In this document: piece after piece, positions 45,115 to 64,000 of the stretch
Layout of the letters: every line of letters starts with the position of its first letter
Numbering within the stretch: the first letter of the stretch is position 1
DNA from: Corticium candelabrum
Taxonomy: Eukaryota > Porifera > Homoscleromorpha > Homosclerophorida > Plakinidae
Assembly (NCBI RefSeq): GCF_963422355.1
Contig: NC_085086.1
Coordinates: 9,314,936-9,378,935 of the forward strand
Reading direction: 5' to 3'
Length of the DNA: 64,000 nt
Program-made: the position numbers and the translations under genes
The notes under the pieces: generated by a model
Databases searched by the model: none
Told to the model about the DNA's origin: nothing
What the model saw: only the letters and a program-made list of their open reading frames with translations

Positions 45115-45344
45115 GTAGTCACTTCATCATGTCACCAGGCACGTCCCACTCCCTGCACTTCCCAGTTCATACTTCACACTTCAAACTTGCTGGACAGAAC
45201 TGACACTCCGGAGAGTGAGGCAGTTGTATGTTAGTTCCTTGCCCAAAGGAATTTATGTATGTGGCCCTCCCGCACTCAAACTCTGACCCGAAGGTCCCGA
45301 ATGTTGCCAATCTCTAACTGCACACTCTAACCAATTGAGCCACA

Positions 45345-45402
45345 TATATGTATACATACATACATACATACAGACAGACAAACAGACAGACGGACAGACA
45401 AT
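45345..45402. repeat. (CATA)n-(CAGA)n repeat
   Basis: The same composite as 44445-44625, preceded by a similar GAGCCACATA segment, suggesting both derive from one repeat family. Confidence 0.85.
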
Positions 45403-46189
45403 ACACACAACAATTGTAAGTTGTAAGTGTACATATAGATAATAATTTAAGTAAAACTGGACAATGTCAAGCAATTACTATAATCACGGACAAACTGCAG
45501 TATAGGATGGTGACTTGTCCAGTATACGCAAATTCGTCAATTAAACAATGAAATTGACAAAAACGCGATTGTGGAACAAGTATTCCGAACAATTTTCAAG
45601 GTTTTCAACTGAAAGCAGAATGTGTCAAGGCAAAAATCATCCATTTATATTCATGCTCAGGGTTACAAATGGACTGCTAGCCCACTGTTTGGTTTGCGGT
45701 CAGAGCGGATAAACTAAGGCGAAAACTATTACCACCTATTTTGATATTGGTGGAGGTTGGATGAGTTGTTACAAAGATATGAGAAGGCACATACTAAACC
45801 ATGCCCTTCAGCTAGTTTGTACATGTCATTCGCACCATTGTTTGCTCTGTGGTTTGCTTGGGTTCACCTGCCACACTCACCTGATGAGCGTTACATACGT
45901 TTGTCACTTCCACTCAGGTGATTCTTACCCGGATAACCAGGTCATTACATCGTCCTTACCTTGATCAGCGGTCGAACATCAGCTCAATTACAGCTTAGTC
46001 GTCGAGTTTGTTTGTTAATGTAAGTCGATGTGTGTTGCTACGCCCTTGGTAGTAACTACATGAGCTGTGTCAACTGTATCTGCTGCTGCATGCTGTTCTA
46101 GAAGCTTAGCATCAACATGTAGTGTATAGTCGCTGCAACAGTACGTAAAAAACGATAGAAACATTTGTTCTAAGAGTTTACAGGAAACA
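45403..46189. other. Region before unit 4, nothing recognised
   Basis: No gene or repeat recognised until the last 50 bp or so, which resemble sequence just upstream of the ATG in unit 2. Confidence 0.5.
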
Positions 46190-53045
<6,856 letters not shown>

Positions 53046-54027
53046 TATATTGCAGTGTATAGAGATTTTCTCCATACCAAGGAAGACAAAGACATTTTGA
53101 TATTTCTTTCCGCTTGTTGCACGTTTGCATTCGACTGTTTAGACGTAGAAAATGTTACTGAATCGTCAAAACAAGAATATAGCAAAGTATTCGCAAAGCA
53201 GGAGTACTGGCTGCATAAATTATCGAAATTGATGATTGTCCCTAAAACGACTCCATCAAGTATCTGGTAACTTTCTTTATTTGGGCCAATACATTACAAT
53301 AACAGGATGCGGTTGAAAAACAGGAAACAGTTTAGAAATTCAAATAATCTAACGTCTAGTCTGCAGTCATGATCATTTCTTTAGGTAATATTTATTATTA
53401 TTTTAGCACTGCTTACGTACAGTAATGGATTAATCTCAATTCTGGCGCTGTCGCCAAGCTTTAATAACATGTTTACCAAACCCTTCTTTAAAATTTTCTT
53501 TTATATTTTCCAGTTATCTGCAACCCAAACTAGATTTGACTAGTTGGTATTGCATATAAAACAAATGTGCAGTAGCAATAGTCGGCCTAACCGTTTATAA
53601 ATACAATCAAAGGTCTTAATACAATAGATTAAATTTACTAACAACATTGATTTGTGCAATGTGATGTGTGGCTGGATCTACGAGACCGCGGTCTGGATCG
53701 CGAGCAAGACGCACGGTACCACTTTAACACCGGCAAACTTACTGTCCATTCGTACTCCAACATAAATTTCACGGTTATTGGAAAAGAGTAGAGCCAGCAA
53801 AACACAATTTTCTATATTGCTTACCTCTTAACAGTATTGTTTTCTTGGTTGTTTTCTTGCGTAAATTCCACAATTAATTAACACATCACACTCACCGATA
53901 TAGTGTGCATCTTCTTGTCGCTTCTCATTGCTTGTTTTCCATCGGATAAAACGGCTCTTCAGGAGTTAAACACCAGGAAGGTCAACCACAATGAGCATTT
54001 ACGCTGCCGCAGTCCTCGCATATAATA

Positions 54028-54080
<53 letters not shown>
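54028..54080. repeat. (TA)n microsatellite
   Basis: About 26 TA units in spacer 5; the other spacers have no expansion here. Confidence 0.95.
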
Positions 54081-54083
<3 letters not shown>

Positions 54084-55069
54084 AACCACCTAGGACATCA
54101 ATGCTATACGTAAAATCAAAGTGGCTACATCACCGTTTTTCAAAGTTTCAGTATTTTATCTAAGACTTTGTTAAAAAATGTAAATTTAGTTGTAATCCAG
54201 TAAAGCCAAGTCTCTAAAAAAGTAAAAAGTAAAATTATGCTATTATATTTTAAGTATTTAAAATACAGAATTTGATGTGTAACAACCATTAACTTGTAAA
54301 GAGACTATTTACTGCTACGTTGGTAAGCCGCATAATTATGTACAGGGTAACGACATGAATCACACTGTGATGATGAGTAAACATAAATAGTATCAATGAT
54401 TTCAAATTTTTATAAAAATAAACAATCGTTGCTTGCTTGATTCACTTTGAACATCTTTTACTCAGTTAATAAAATAGATTTTGTGCTACAACCAACCTCG
54501 GTATCTGCGTACTTGGAAAAATATGTTGCTTTTAAAACAAACTCTGCTTAGAAATACACAATATTGATCCTATATCTCATTCGTTGTTTTATCGACTTGT
54601 TTTCATTAATACGATACACATATAGTATGCCTCAAATGCAAGCTCAGTTAGGAAAACGTGACAGTAACAATATGTTTTAAAACGATCTCAAGAATTGAGT
54701 GGCAAACTGTTTTCCTAGTCAAAGTTCGTAGGTGTGATTTAATATGCAATTGACAAGATATAATGAGTCTTGAAAAACTAGAGGATGTTCTCGAGATTTT
54801 AGATCTCGACGACGTCAATCACCTACCTATAGCAATTTAATGTACTCATACTAAAAAATTGCAAAGTCTAGTTATTCGTGAATATTAAATAGGCAAAATG
54901 CATAAATTATAAATTATTTTAATTAAGATGCTAGTTCAAAATAATTATAAACTACCTTGGATAGGCAGAATGTAGGTATTCTAATGCGCATAAAATACAG
55001 GGTACAGTTAATGACATATTCAATGCTCGGTGACTATCAACCATTGAGATGGTATCAAATGAGTTCAAA

Positions 55070-55071
<2 letters not shown>

Positions 55072-55119
<48 letters not shown>
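55072..55119. repeat. (TA)n microsatellite
   Basis: About 24 TA units. The homologous place in spacer 3 (23257-23275) has a short TATATATA followed by GAGAGA. Confidence 0.95.
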
Positions 55120-55120
<1 letters not shown>

Positions 55121-55599
55121 CACTGATAAGAACAGTTTTGCCGTCTTATTCAAATAAAGAATATTTGACACAGTCATCAGCAAAAGATTTGTTGCTACAG
55201 GCTATCCGCCTGCTTTAGATAAATGTGGTTCTCCTAGTAAGAGTTAGGTGCAGTGATATGATATCTCAATCGTCGTTCTATCTAACTCGACAGTTCTTTA
55301 AATTTCTAATTTTCTCTAAAATACAAAAGTAGTAATTATTAGAAGTGACCATATACTTTCATGTAGAGTCGTAGGCCTGATTGGGTTGCAGTCTTCAGTT
55401 TGGCAGAGTTGCCTATTAGACAATTAACAAGACATATAATTTCAAAAAGTGGCTACTTTATAGTTTTGATTTCAGGGACGCTATTATTAATTAAAGATTT
55501 TAAAATTTGTCAAATTTTGAAAGCAAAGTGTACTCCTGCTGCGACAGTGAGACAGCATGTGTATCACGCTAGATATCAGATATCACAGCTTGCATACCC

Positions 55600-55684
55600 G
55601 GATTAGGAAGTGTTGGACTATAGTAGACGAACGGTTGACAATCGGGTAATTTAGACGTGGATTATTAGAACAGAGTTCAACAAG
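55600..55684 (+). promoter_or_regulatory. Probable 5'-UTR exon of unit 5
   Basis: Conserved block ending TCAACAAG|GTAGGC at 55684. Confidence 0.5.
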
Positions 55685-55998
55685 GTAGGCGACGTATAGT
55701 ACAGCTACACAACATCAATAAAGTACAGGGAAACCTGACGGAATGTCTTGCATGTCGATTCTCGACACAAACACGTCCGCTTCCTAACCCAGATTGCGTG
55801 TCGTTTACGCCCTACGTTGATTTACAATGCTAGAAATCCTAAATCAAATGTTAATAACATATTTTATATCTTCTAGGTATGTAGTTGATTTGTGCGTGGG
55901 CGGTGGTGTTGCAATATTGGTTCATCACGTCAGCTGCAGAGACAGGTAGATAGAATATAAAACTAAATGTATTTTCAAATATTCATCACAAACACTAG

Positions 55999-57420
55999 GT
56001 GCCTACTTTGCTTGCTACAATCCATCTGACAACGGAATGTCGTATATTGGTCCAAAATCAGAGTCAAGAAAAGGCAACAAGTGTTTATCACAGACAAACG
56101 GTGAAATCTCTTATTGCAGAAATCTCGACAACTCGTCATCATGTCCTTAGTGCAAGACAAGTAACAGCAAAAAGGAAATCTGCGATGTAGATTCATGTTA
56201 TGGTAGGGCTGTGTTTATAATTAAACTTATACGTTGTAATTGTAATATAATCATATTTTGCATAGGATATTCCATCAATTTGAAAAATGTTACAACGCTT
56301 TCCTCTCGACCGCTCACGAGTCAGGAAAACCCTTTCTATTAAGCCTTGCTACAGATGGAAATGTAGGAAAAAACGGAGACAGTGCTTTGTAACAATGATG
56401 CGAAATAAGATTGCTTGGTGGAGGGCAGATTTAGAAAAGGACATTGTCATCAAGATTGTCGGATTATACGTCATAGACCCGTGAAAAAGTGTTGAACAAA
56501 TTTAAATTGAACTTTCCAGGTCTAACAATAGCGATTTATATATTTCCTGTGGAGACCCATGGATACGCAACACTTCAGTGGATGTTATTGGCTATCGCAA
56601 ATGTGCCGTTGGCAATGCAATAAGAGCACGGTACGTCCGTGTAAAGAGCAGTTTGAAAATTGACGGTATATCTGTACTTATTTTGTGTGAAATGCAGATA
56701 AATGGCGGTATTACACCTATAAGACAGTGTAGACATCGTGACTTTCTCTCAGACAAAGCTAAACCCTTTAGCAAAACTTTACGCAAAGATTCGTTGGAAA
56801 TTCAATGCAGTAAAGTCTACTGACCACGTTCAGTACAAAAGTTGACGTGTCAAAACTGTGGTTACTGGTCGATACCGGTGTGCAAAAAAGGTGATATCAT
56901 AAACATAAAACTTTGTATTGGTTGCTATTGGTAATTTTTCATCGCTCTGTTAGTATCTCTACTAAACTTGAAGACTAATACCAAACATATTGAGCTTTTA
57001 CCAGGAGTGTTTAGTCATGCAGAAGGAAATGCTGTGGGCCTAAACGCAATTGATGTTATTGTACCTGGTAATACTGGTGGCGAATCTGGTTTCTTGAAAT
57101 GTGCATTAGTCAGTTCCTCACGTTCCAGTCAACTTCAAGTATTTCTTTAAATCAATATGTATTAATGTCAATTAAGCTATATCTTCGAGACGGCAAAAAT
57201 CGACAAAGCTGGCAAAACGGAGTGAAGGTAATAGTTAAAGACAGCAATGAGCAAGAACAATAATGTGGAGAGACATACAACCAATCTTTTCAAGGCTAGA
57301 ATGCTTCTTCTAGATGTGGAAACGGAATTCTTTTTTAATTTTTTCGCCTTACAGTTGACCATTGTGGAACGTCTTCTTCCACACGACCTATTTAAGTATG
57401 TGAAGTGCAAGTATTAGTAG
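55999..57420 (+). pseudogene. Unit 5: kringle and lectin-head exons
   Basis: Kringle 55999-56202, FTP-CCP 56266-56890 and FTP 56954-57420. All align with unit 3 and all are interrupted by stops or indels. Confidence 0.88.
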
Positions 57421-57473
57421 GTAAGTTTGATAGTATACTGAATGCTGATTCAAGGTTCTAATATCTATTTCAG

Positions 57474-58357
57474 TTAGTGAATATGGAAATTCTCCATTAT
57501 TTCGTTTTGCTTGGCGTGCCATCAGGTCATTATTGATCAATTTAACAGCAACGTATATTTGTATGCAAGGATATTTTTCAACAACTCCTCAGACTATTAA
57601 GTGTCTCAGTCATGGCAACTGGTCGTTGCCATTACCTTCATGTGCATCAGGTAAAAGAACAAAAATTTACCGCATTCCTCATCTCCATGTTGTTCTGAGT
57701 AGTTGGTTTATGTGACGACCCACAAGAAAGATTGAATCACACATTCACTAAACTATCGAACGATACACAACGACCTATAGGCAGTAAAGTCTATTATACA
57801 TGCAATAGTTGTTACGAGAAACAAGGAAAAAACCAACTAATTTGTAATTTAAACGCCGAATGGGAAGGACAAATCAATTGCAATGGTAAATATTACAATC
57901 GTTTGTCTTGCAATTCTTTTCAATTTTTATCTTATTGTAAATTTAAAATCCAGTCAGATGCCTCAGTTAGAAAACGGAGTTGTAAATGGAAATAGATACA
58001 ATGCAAAATTTTCATGTTTTTATGAGTATGGACTAATAAACGGCGGCATTGCATTGGAAAAAGCAGCACGTGGAGATATCCTAATCAGTGACATACATGT
58101 CAAGGTACCTATGCCATTCAAGATTCATATTACGTTACCCAAAAACAATTGATTTTTGCCAGTTATGCGGTGCGCGAATCTCAAATCGGTGTTAAATGGG
58201 AAATAGCAAACGCTTGACCTGACGGTGAACAGCACTATAAACTATGTTTTTAGGAAAGGATACATAAGAAAAGGCATCAAATCACGGACATGTCGTGCAA
58301 ACGAGATCACAGCCTAGTGGGACCCGCCTGAGCACACGAGTAATGTCTCATGCAAAG
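57474..58357 (+). pseudogene. Unit 5: four CCP exons
   Basis: 57474-57650 and 57703-57885 remain open, but cysteines have been replaced. 57940-58105 lost its AG acceptor. 58160-58357 has stops (TAG after AAATGGGAAA, and later). Confidence 0.82.
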
Positions 58358-58865
58358 GTTTGTCTCAACTAAAAAATTCAATTTTTTTATAATTTTGTTA
58401 CATTCTTAGCAAAATACAAATTTTAGTCAGTCTTATAATCGAATTAGATGTCTGATAAAATATGAGAGTTCTAAACGTATGCACAAAATTGGCAAAAACT
58501 ACATCATAATGTCAAATTTATAGTAATAAAAATGTAGTAATTTAAGTATGCTGTTTAATTAATAAAACGGCAAAATATTTCTCTTTGAAAAATTTAGAAG
58601 GAATGGTAACACATGTTGTTTGTACAGGGAAGACTTTGTGATACTTTCATCGTTTGGATCTTGCCGGACCTAAATATACCTGACACTTATAAAACTACTA
58701 AGATATAGTACACTCAGTCTGCAGGTACAATTTATATCTCACGCAGAGGCGATAAAAGCGGGGGCAGGAGGGGCGACTGCTCCTCCAATATCTTCATCTC
58801 CACCGCAATGCCAGAGTAAAAGTTTTCATATGACATTTTTCAAACTCTTAAATTCAACTTCTTGT

Positions 58866-59249
58866 AGAATTATATTATCCTAACTTGCGATATAATACAA
58901 TATGTTTATCGTTCAAAGTCAAAATAAAAAGACAAGAAAAACGCTTTTTTGCTTAGGAGATATCGCTACGCTTTCTCATCGCTTTGGGTACTACCTAGAT
59001 GGAAGATCTCACAGAGGCGTAAGCATAGCATCCATGCAAGGTGAGAGGGACAGCCTAGTTGCTCCTCGTTGTCTTACACCTGTAGCTACTATGACCTATT
59101 TTATATGTAGTAACCATTTGCAGCTGATTGGGAGGTCATTGGCCCCATGGTCCTCAGGATTTCTGTGTCTCACCTCACATGCTTGCGACAGAAATTAATT
59201 TACAAAATCATAGGCAACTGGACTGTCAGCCAACCACAACGAACTTTAG
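58866..59249 (+). pseudogene. Unit 5: Y exon with 155-bp internal insertion
   Basis: A Y module (LGDIATLSHRFGYYLDGRSH) is split by 59013-59167, flanked by TCTCAC at 59007-59012 and 59168-59173. The insert contains a CCP-like fragment (TYFICSN, QLIG). The same insert is at 4255 and 27250. Confidence 0.65.
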
Positions 59250-59478
59250 GTATGTGTACACGGTTTTCTTTACTTTGGATGAATAACAGTCTGCACAAAA
59301 GGCTGAAATATCTTCTTACTGCCATTTTAGTTCAACATCTTCTCGTACTTAAAGTGATACGTGTGAGGCTAAACTAAATATGCAATCATATTATTGTGAC
59401 ATTTACTGTAACTATATACAACAGACACATGCAAATCACGTTTGTATGATGTGGTTCTTGCTGTATTCTGTCTCTTAG

Positions 59479-61264
59479 CAATCAACTGCAAAAAACCCCT
59501 TGATCCACAAGATGGACGATGTTTTGGAAACTCCTATCGCTACCAGAGTGTGGTTCAGTGTACATGCAATGCCGGATACTTCATGATAGGCAGCACAGAG
59601 ATAGCATGCAACAATAGAGCTCTGTGGTCTCCACCACAACCACAATGCCGAAGTAAGATTTTCTCATATAACATAAATCTCGAATTCGATGTTTTTCAGA
59701 AGTCTATTGTCCTAACTTGCAGTATGATACAAATCGTTTGTCGTTGAGCATAAAAAGAAATAGACAAGCAAACAGTTGAGCATAAAAAGAAATAGACAAG
59801 CAAAGAGCTGCTCCTCGAGCAAATATTGCGTAGAAGATATCATTACTTTCTCGGCTTTTGCCGGGTACTACGTACAAGGAAGATCTCACCTCGCATGCTT
59901 GTAACAGAAATCGATCTATGAAAGCAGGGGCAACGGGAATGTCAGCCAACAACCTCAGGCTTTAGGTATAATGTATGCGTTCAAGTTGTTTCTTGTATTT
60001 AATAACAGACTGTAGAAAGGATTTTGGTATTATCATCAATACCGATATCACAATTCAGGATTTTTTTGCTTACAGTGATATTTGCGAAACACTAATTATA
60101 TATTTCAGCAACGTTCATACAAATGACATTGTAAGATAAGGTTCTTGCTTTATTGTCTTTTAGTGGTCAACTGCAGAAAACCCATTGATCCATTTAATGG
60201 ACGATGTTCAGGAAACTTCTATCGCTGTCAGGGAGTTGCTCGGTGTGATGTGATTTTGGATACATCATGATAAGCAGCATAGAGATAACATGCAACAATA
60301 GAGCTCTGTGGTCTCCATCACCACCACAATGCCGAAGTAAGATTTTCTCATATAACAACATAAATCTCGAATTCGATGCTCTTTCTTTAGGAGTCTATTG
60401 TCCTAACATGCGGTAGGATACAACTCGTTTGTCGTTGAGCATCAAAAGAAATAGACAAGCAAAGAGCTGCTCTTCGAGCAAATATTGCGTAGGAGATATC
60501 ATTAATTTCTCGGCTCTCCCCGGGTACTACCTACAAGGAAGATCTTACCTCGCATGCCTGCAGCAGAAATCGATCTATGAAAGCAGGGGCAACTGGAATG
60601 TCAGCCAAACACCGCAGGCTTTAGGTATAATGTATTCGTTCAAGTTGTTTCTTGTATTGAATAACAGACTACAGAAAGGATTTTGGTATTATCATCAATA
60701 CCGTCATCATAATTCAAGATTCTCTTGCTTACAGTGATATTTGCTAAACACTAATTATAGACTACGGTAACGATCATACACATGACACTGTAAGATATGG
60801 TTCTTGCTCTATTGTCTCTTAGCGGTCAACTGCAGAAAACCCATTGATCCAATCAATGGACGATGTTCAGGAAACGACTATCGCTATCAGGGAGTTGCTC
60901 GGTGTAGATGTGATGTGGGATACTACATAAAAGGCCGAAGAGATATAACATGCAACGCTAGAGAGAAATGGTCTCCACCTCCACCAACATGCAAAAGTAA
61001 GTTTCTCTAAGCTAATGATTATTTTTAAACTCAATTTTTGTATTCTAGGGGTCTATTGCTCGGAACTGACGTATAATATAACTCGTTAATGGAAAAATGT
61101 GAAAAGCTGTTCTACGGGAAGTTTTTGCGTGGGAGATATCGTTACGTTCCTGCCTCGTCCTGGTTACTTCCTGAAAGGTAGCTTTCACCTCAAATGCTTG
61201 CCATCGAAATCAATCTACGAAAAGATAGGCAACTGGAATTCGAGCCAACTATCGCAAACATTTA
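59479..61264 (+). pseudogene. Unit 5: X-Y array
   Basis: X 59479-59652 (open), Y 59700-59965 (32-bp duplication, TGA), X 60164-60336 (hybrid of two X subtypes, 1 nt short), Y 60391-60624 (TAG), X 60823-60996 (open), Y 61049-61264 (TAA). Confidence 0.85.
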
Positions 61265-61317
61265 GTATACACACTTCACTTTTCTGTAAAAAATAGTCTG
61301 TATTATTTGTTGATTAG

Positions 61318-62338
61318 AAAAGACATGACTTCCTCCACTCTCAAAGATCAACAACTGATCAGTCCATGGCAGGGACTCTACAGTTCATTCCACAGTCACA
61401 TTTACATCCTCAGATGGCTACGACTTAGTAGATGGCGATTCTAAAAGATTTTGTATGTTGAATGAACAGTGGAGTGGAAAACAACCAAGATGTTAACGTG
61501 AGTTTTTCTAGACTAACATTTTTTGAATTCCTTCTTAACTGTTTGTAACTAGACGTTTGCACTAAGCTCGGGCCGTAAAAGAGGTCTGCTGAACATTGCG
61601 TCGTTCGAAACGGAAGGGCAGAACAAGTCTGTCTAGAAGCAGTCGAATGCCCGTCAGATTTCACTCAGGTGTGCTCTAGTGATGCAGAAACTGACAACAA
61701 CGTATGTCGTATGAAAATTGCCAGCTGCAAAAAGTACGGCGCTAGAGACACAACGACTGCTGTAGCTAAAGAACAATGTCGTTATGGTACAAAATAACTG
61801 GCAAATGTTTACCCTTTCATATTTTAATATTAATTAGGTGGAGTTTGTACTGAATCTCAACCGACACCTTCACCTGGAAATGAGCGCAGAGCCAATGCCT
61901 ATCGATATTATTACAATACTGCAACATCAGAGTGCGAAAGGTATATACGCTCACGGACTGTGCTACAAAGGACACAACAGTTTCTTGACATTAGACGATG
62001 TAAAGACGTTTGCGTCAAACGTACCATCAGTTTTAATGCTATCCGTTCGCCATATATACGATTTATAACAGTTATTCTAGACAGCTAATTCTTGCTTATC
62101 TGCAATGGATCCTGGCTTGTGCAAATTCCGTCAGCTACGTTATTATTACGACGTGGCAGAAGAAAAGTGCAAGGAATTCTACTATTCAGGCTGTTTTGGA
62201 AATGAAAACAATTTTGTGACAAAGCCGGCATGCGAAGCAAAATGTAGACACTACAGTAACTTAAGTGTCAATCAATAATTTGCAAATGTGTTTCAGGCAA
62301 CGGTGTTTGCGCCACTCATGGAGCAGACATGACCGCAG
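61318..62338 (+). pseudogene. Unit 5: CCP, Kazal, two Kunitz and linker exons
   Basis: CCP 61318-61497 ends TGT-TAA. Kazal 61553-61786 has TAA near its start. Kunitz 1 61838-62020 has compensating indels that break the frame. Kunitz 2 62085-62255 is open with the P1 Lys site and keeps donor ACA|GTAACT. The linker is 62297-62338. Confidence 0.85.
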
Positions 62339-62399
62339 GTAGACAACACCACTATTCTATCATATTTGGTATTGATTTCCACAATATTTGAAATTTCAG

Positions 62400-62736
62400 A
62401 AGATTGCTGTAAAAACAGTCTGAAAGATCAGTGCAAAGGCGAGCCAGGTCAGGTGCAGTATATGAGTATAAGCTGATATTAAGTTTAATTGATGTCAATA
62501 ATTCAGTATTAGATATCGATTTTTCTGACCAAGAAACAAAGCAAGGCAAAGTTGTCGTCGGTCTTAAATTACAAACAAAGAATTTGCAATGTCAACGAGT
62601 ATCGAGATATAGGAACGCCGACACACTTTCACTGTCGACTGTTGAAAGCACGGTGGACGGATGCAATATGAGATGTCCTCATTTTAACTCAGGAACAAAG
62701 TATCTAGTTGTTGTGAAAGGTGCCACAATCAATCAA
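62400..62736 (+). pseudogene. Unit 5: NTR/C345C-like exon, truncated
   Basis: Matches 31362-31690, including the same apparent frame shift after DQCK. It is broken by the AT/poly-T repeat that follows; the last 30-35 codons are missing. Confidence 0.8.
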
Positions 62737-62785
62737 TATATATATATATATATTATATATTTTTTTTATTTTTTTTTTATTTTTT

Positions 62786-62822
<37 letters not shown>
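62737..62822. repeat. (AT)n followed by poly-T
   Basis: ATATAT, then T-runs interrupted by single A, then about 33 T. This could be a simple expansion or the poly-A tail of a minus-strand retro-insertion into the NTR exon. Confidence 0.9.
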
Positions 62823-62826
<4 letters not shown>

Positions 62827-63247
62827 AATTGAGCTGTTACCCTACTCAAGCAGAAACTTGTATCGCAAAATCGAGGTCGACTGAACGGCAGTACGTATCG
62901 CTTCTCGTTGATCCTTGTTTCAGAAAGTAGTTGCTGAGAGATATGAAGCTTACAACAAACTGCATTACACCCTAGATTTGTTCGTCGCACCCTGTGCACT
63001 CTAACTGAAAACCTTTGAAGGAGAACTAGGCGATCGGAACGTCACTTTTCAAAGGACTCTTGCAGAACCTCTCGCGTTGGCCTCGGAATTGGGTTCATGT
63101 CACCGTAACTGTGCAAAATGTATCTTAGACTTATCTGTGACAAAGTGAGACGTACAATCTTTTGAAAATGATCAGTCAGTTAAAGAAATAATCAAGCGAG
63201 ACTACGCAAACTACAATAGCCAGTATAAATTCTCAGCAGTAATTATA

Positions 63248-63250
<3 letters not shown>
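62823..63250. other. Unassigned sequence after unit 5
   Basis: Unlike the spacer after unit 3. No gene recognised on either strand. Confidence 0.5.

Positions 63251-64000
<750 letters not shown>

Larger units (their letters stand above)
33750..46189. other. 12.4-kb interval splitting unit 4 from its 5'-UTR exon
   Basis: Homology to other 5'-UTR introns lasts to about 33900 and resumes just before 46190. Everything between is foreign to the array: T-rich low-complexity DNA (33930-34090), two copies of a 1.2-kb duplication, a HECT pseudogene, minisatellites and retroelement debris. Confidence 0.6.
53046..55630. other. Inter-unit spacer 5
   Basis: Homologous to spacers 1 and 3, with the GC-rich block at 53670-53760 and TA microsatellites at 54028-54080 and 55072-55119. 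No gene seen. Confidence 0.78.
55879..62740 (+). pseudogene. Unit 5: type II mosaic pseudogene
   Basis: Same exon order as unit 3. Codon 2 of the signal exon (55879-55945) is TAG. The kringle (55999-56202) has TAG for the Trp of PWC. FTP-CCP 56266-56890 is 2 nt short and contains TGA codons; FTP 56954-57420 is 1 nt short with stops. The CCP at about 57940 has lost its acceptor. Y exon 59700-59965 has a 32-bp tandem duplication. Y exons 60391 and 61049 and the CCP 61318-61497 carry stops, and Kunitz 1 (61838-62020) is frameshifted. X exons 59479-59652 and 60823-60996, Kazal 61553-61786 and Kunitz 2 62085-62255 are mostly preserved. The NTR exon is cut off by AT and poly-T repeats at about 62737. 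Confidence 0.93.

Noticed and set aside
44706-45234. Long poly-alanine and Cys-Arg repeat ORFs on both strands
   Set aside because: They are translations of the 9-bp minisatellite, with no codon-use, splice or homology support.
45761-45964. 67-codon Cys/His-rich ORF as a zinc-finger protein
   Set aside because: Cysteine and histidine spacing fits no zinc-finger class, and there is no gene context.
62740-62822. Poly-T run as proof of a retroposed gene
   Set aside because: It could be simple-repeat growth; no target duplication or recognisable retrocopy was found next to it.

Overview
The window is eukaryotic and almost certainly from an invertebrate animal, probably a sponge or another early-branching metazoan. 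The evidence is AT-rich DNA, short GT-AG introns, long dinucleotide microsatellites, a Penelope-type retroelement fragment, and genes for large secreted mosaic proteins of animal extracellular modules. Species and chromosome cannot be fixed from the sequence.

Most of the window is one tandem array of about 10-kb units, all on the + strand. Each unit encodes a secreted mosaic protein: signal peptide, kringle-like module, two fucolectin/F5-8C-like (FTP) lectin domains and a run of sushi (CCP) modules. Two C-terminal types occur. Type I ends in CCPs, a follistatin/Kazal module, EGF, Ig and a trypsin-fold protease. Type II ends in an alternating array of unusual CCP-like modules (called X and Y here), then CCP, Kazal, two Kunitz domains and a netrin-like (NTR/C345C) domain. 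So one recognition head carries either a protease or protease inhibitors. Nearly every internal exon is phase 1-1 and a multiple of 3 long.

Layout. 1-562: relic 3' end of a type I protease (unit 0). 3219-9573: unit 1, a type II/type I chimera whose 3' two thirds is fully open. 13765-21303: unit 2, a type I pseudogene with a transposon in its kringle exon. 24075-31788: unit 3, type II, largely intact but with splice/frame damage at the end. 46190-53045: unit 4, type I, intact except for a 2-nt loss in the EGF exon. 55879-62740: unit 5, a type II pseudogene. Homologous spacers of about 1.9-3.9 kb separate the units.

Between 33.75 and 46.19 kb the array is interrupted by about 12.3 kb of unrelated DNA, lying between the conserved 5'-UTR exon of unit 4 and its signal-peptide exon. 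It holds two decayed copies of a RING-finger gene (minus strand, in a 1.2-kb direct duplication), a CUE-HECT ubiquitin-ligase pseudogene, a possible THAP-like fragment behind a CRE/ETS promoter, a Penelope endonuclease fragment and several minisatellites.

Functionally (inference), the family resembles complement or clotting initiators: lectin and CCP modules for surface recognition joined in one chain to a protease, or to Kazal/Kunitz/NTR inhibitors. Unit recombination, exon shuffling and pseudogene birth make it look like a rapidly evolving immune-type cluster.
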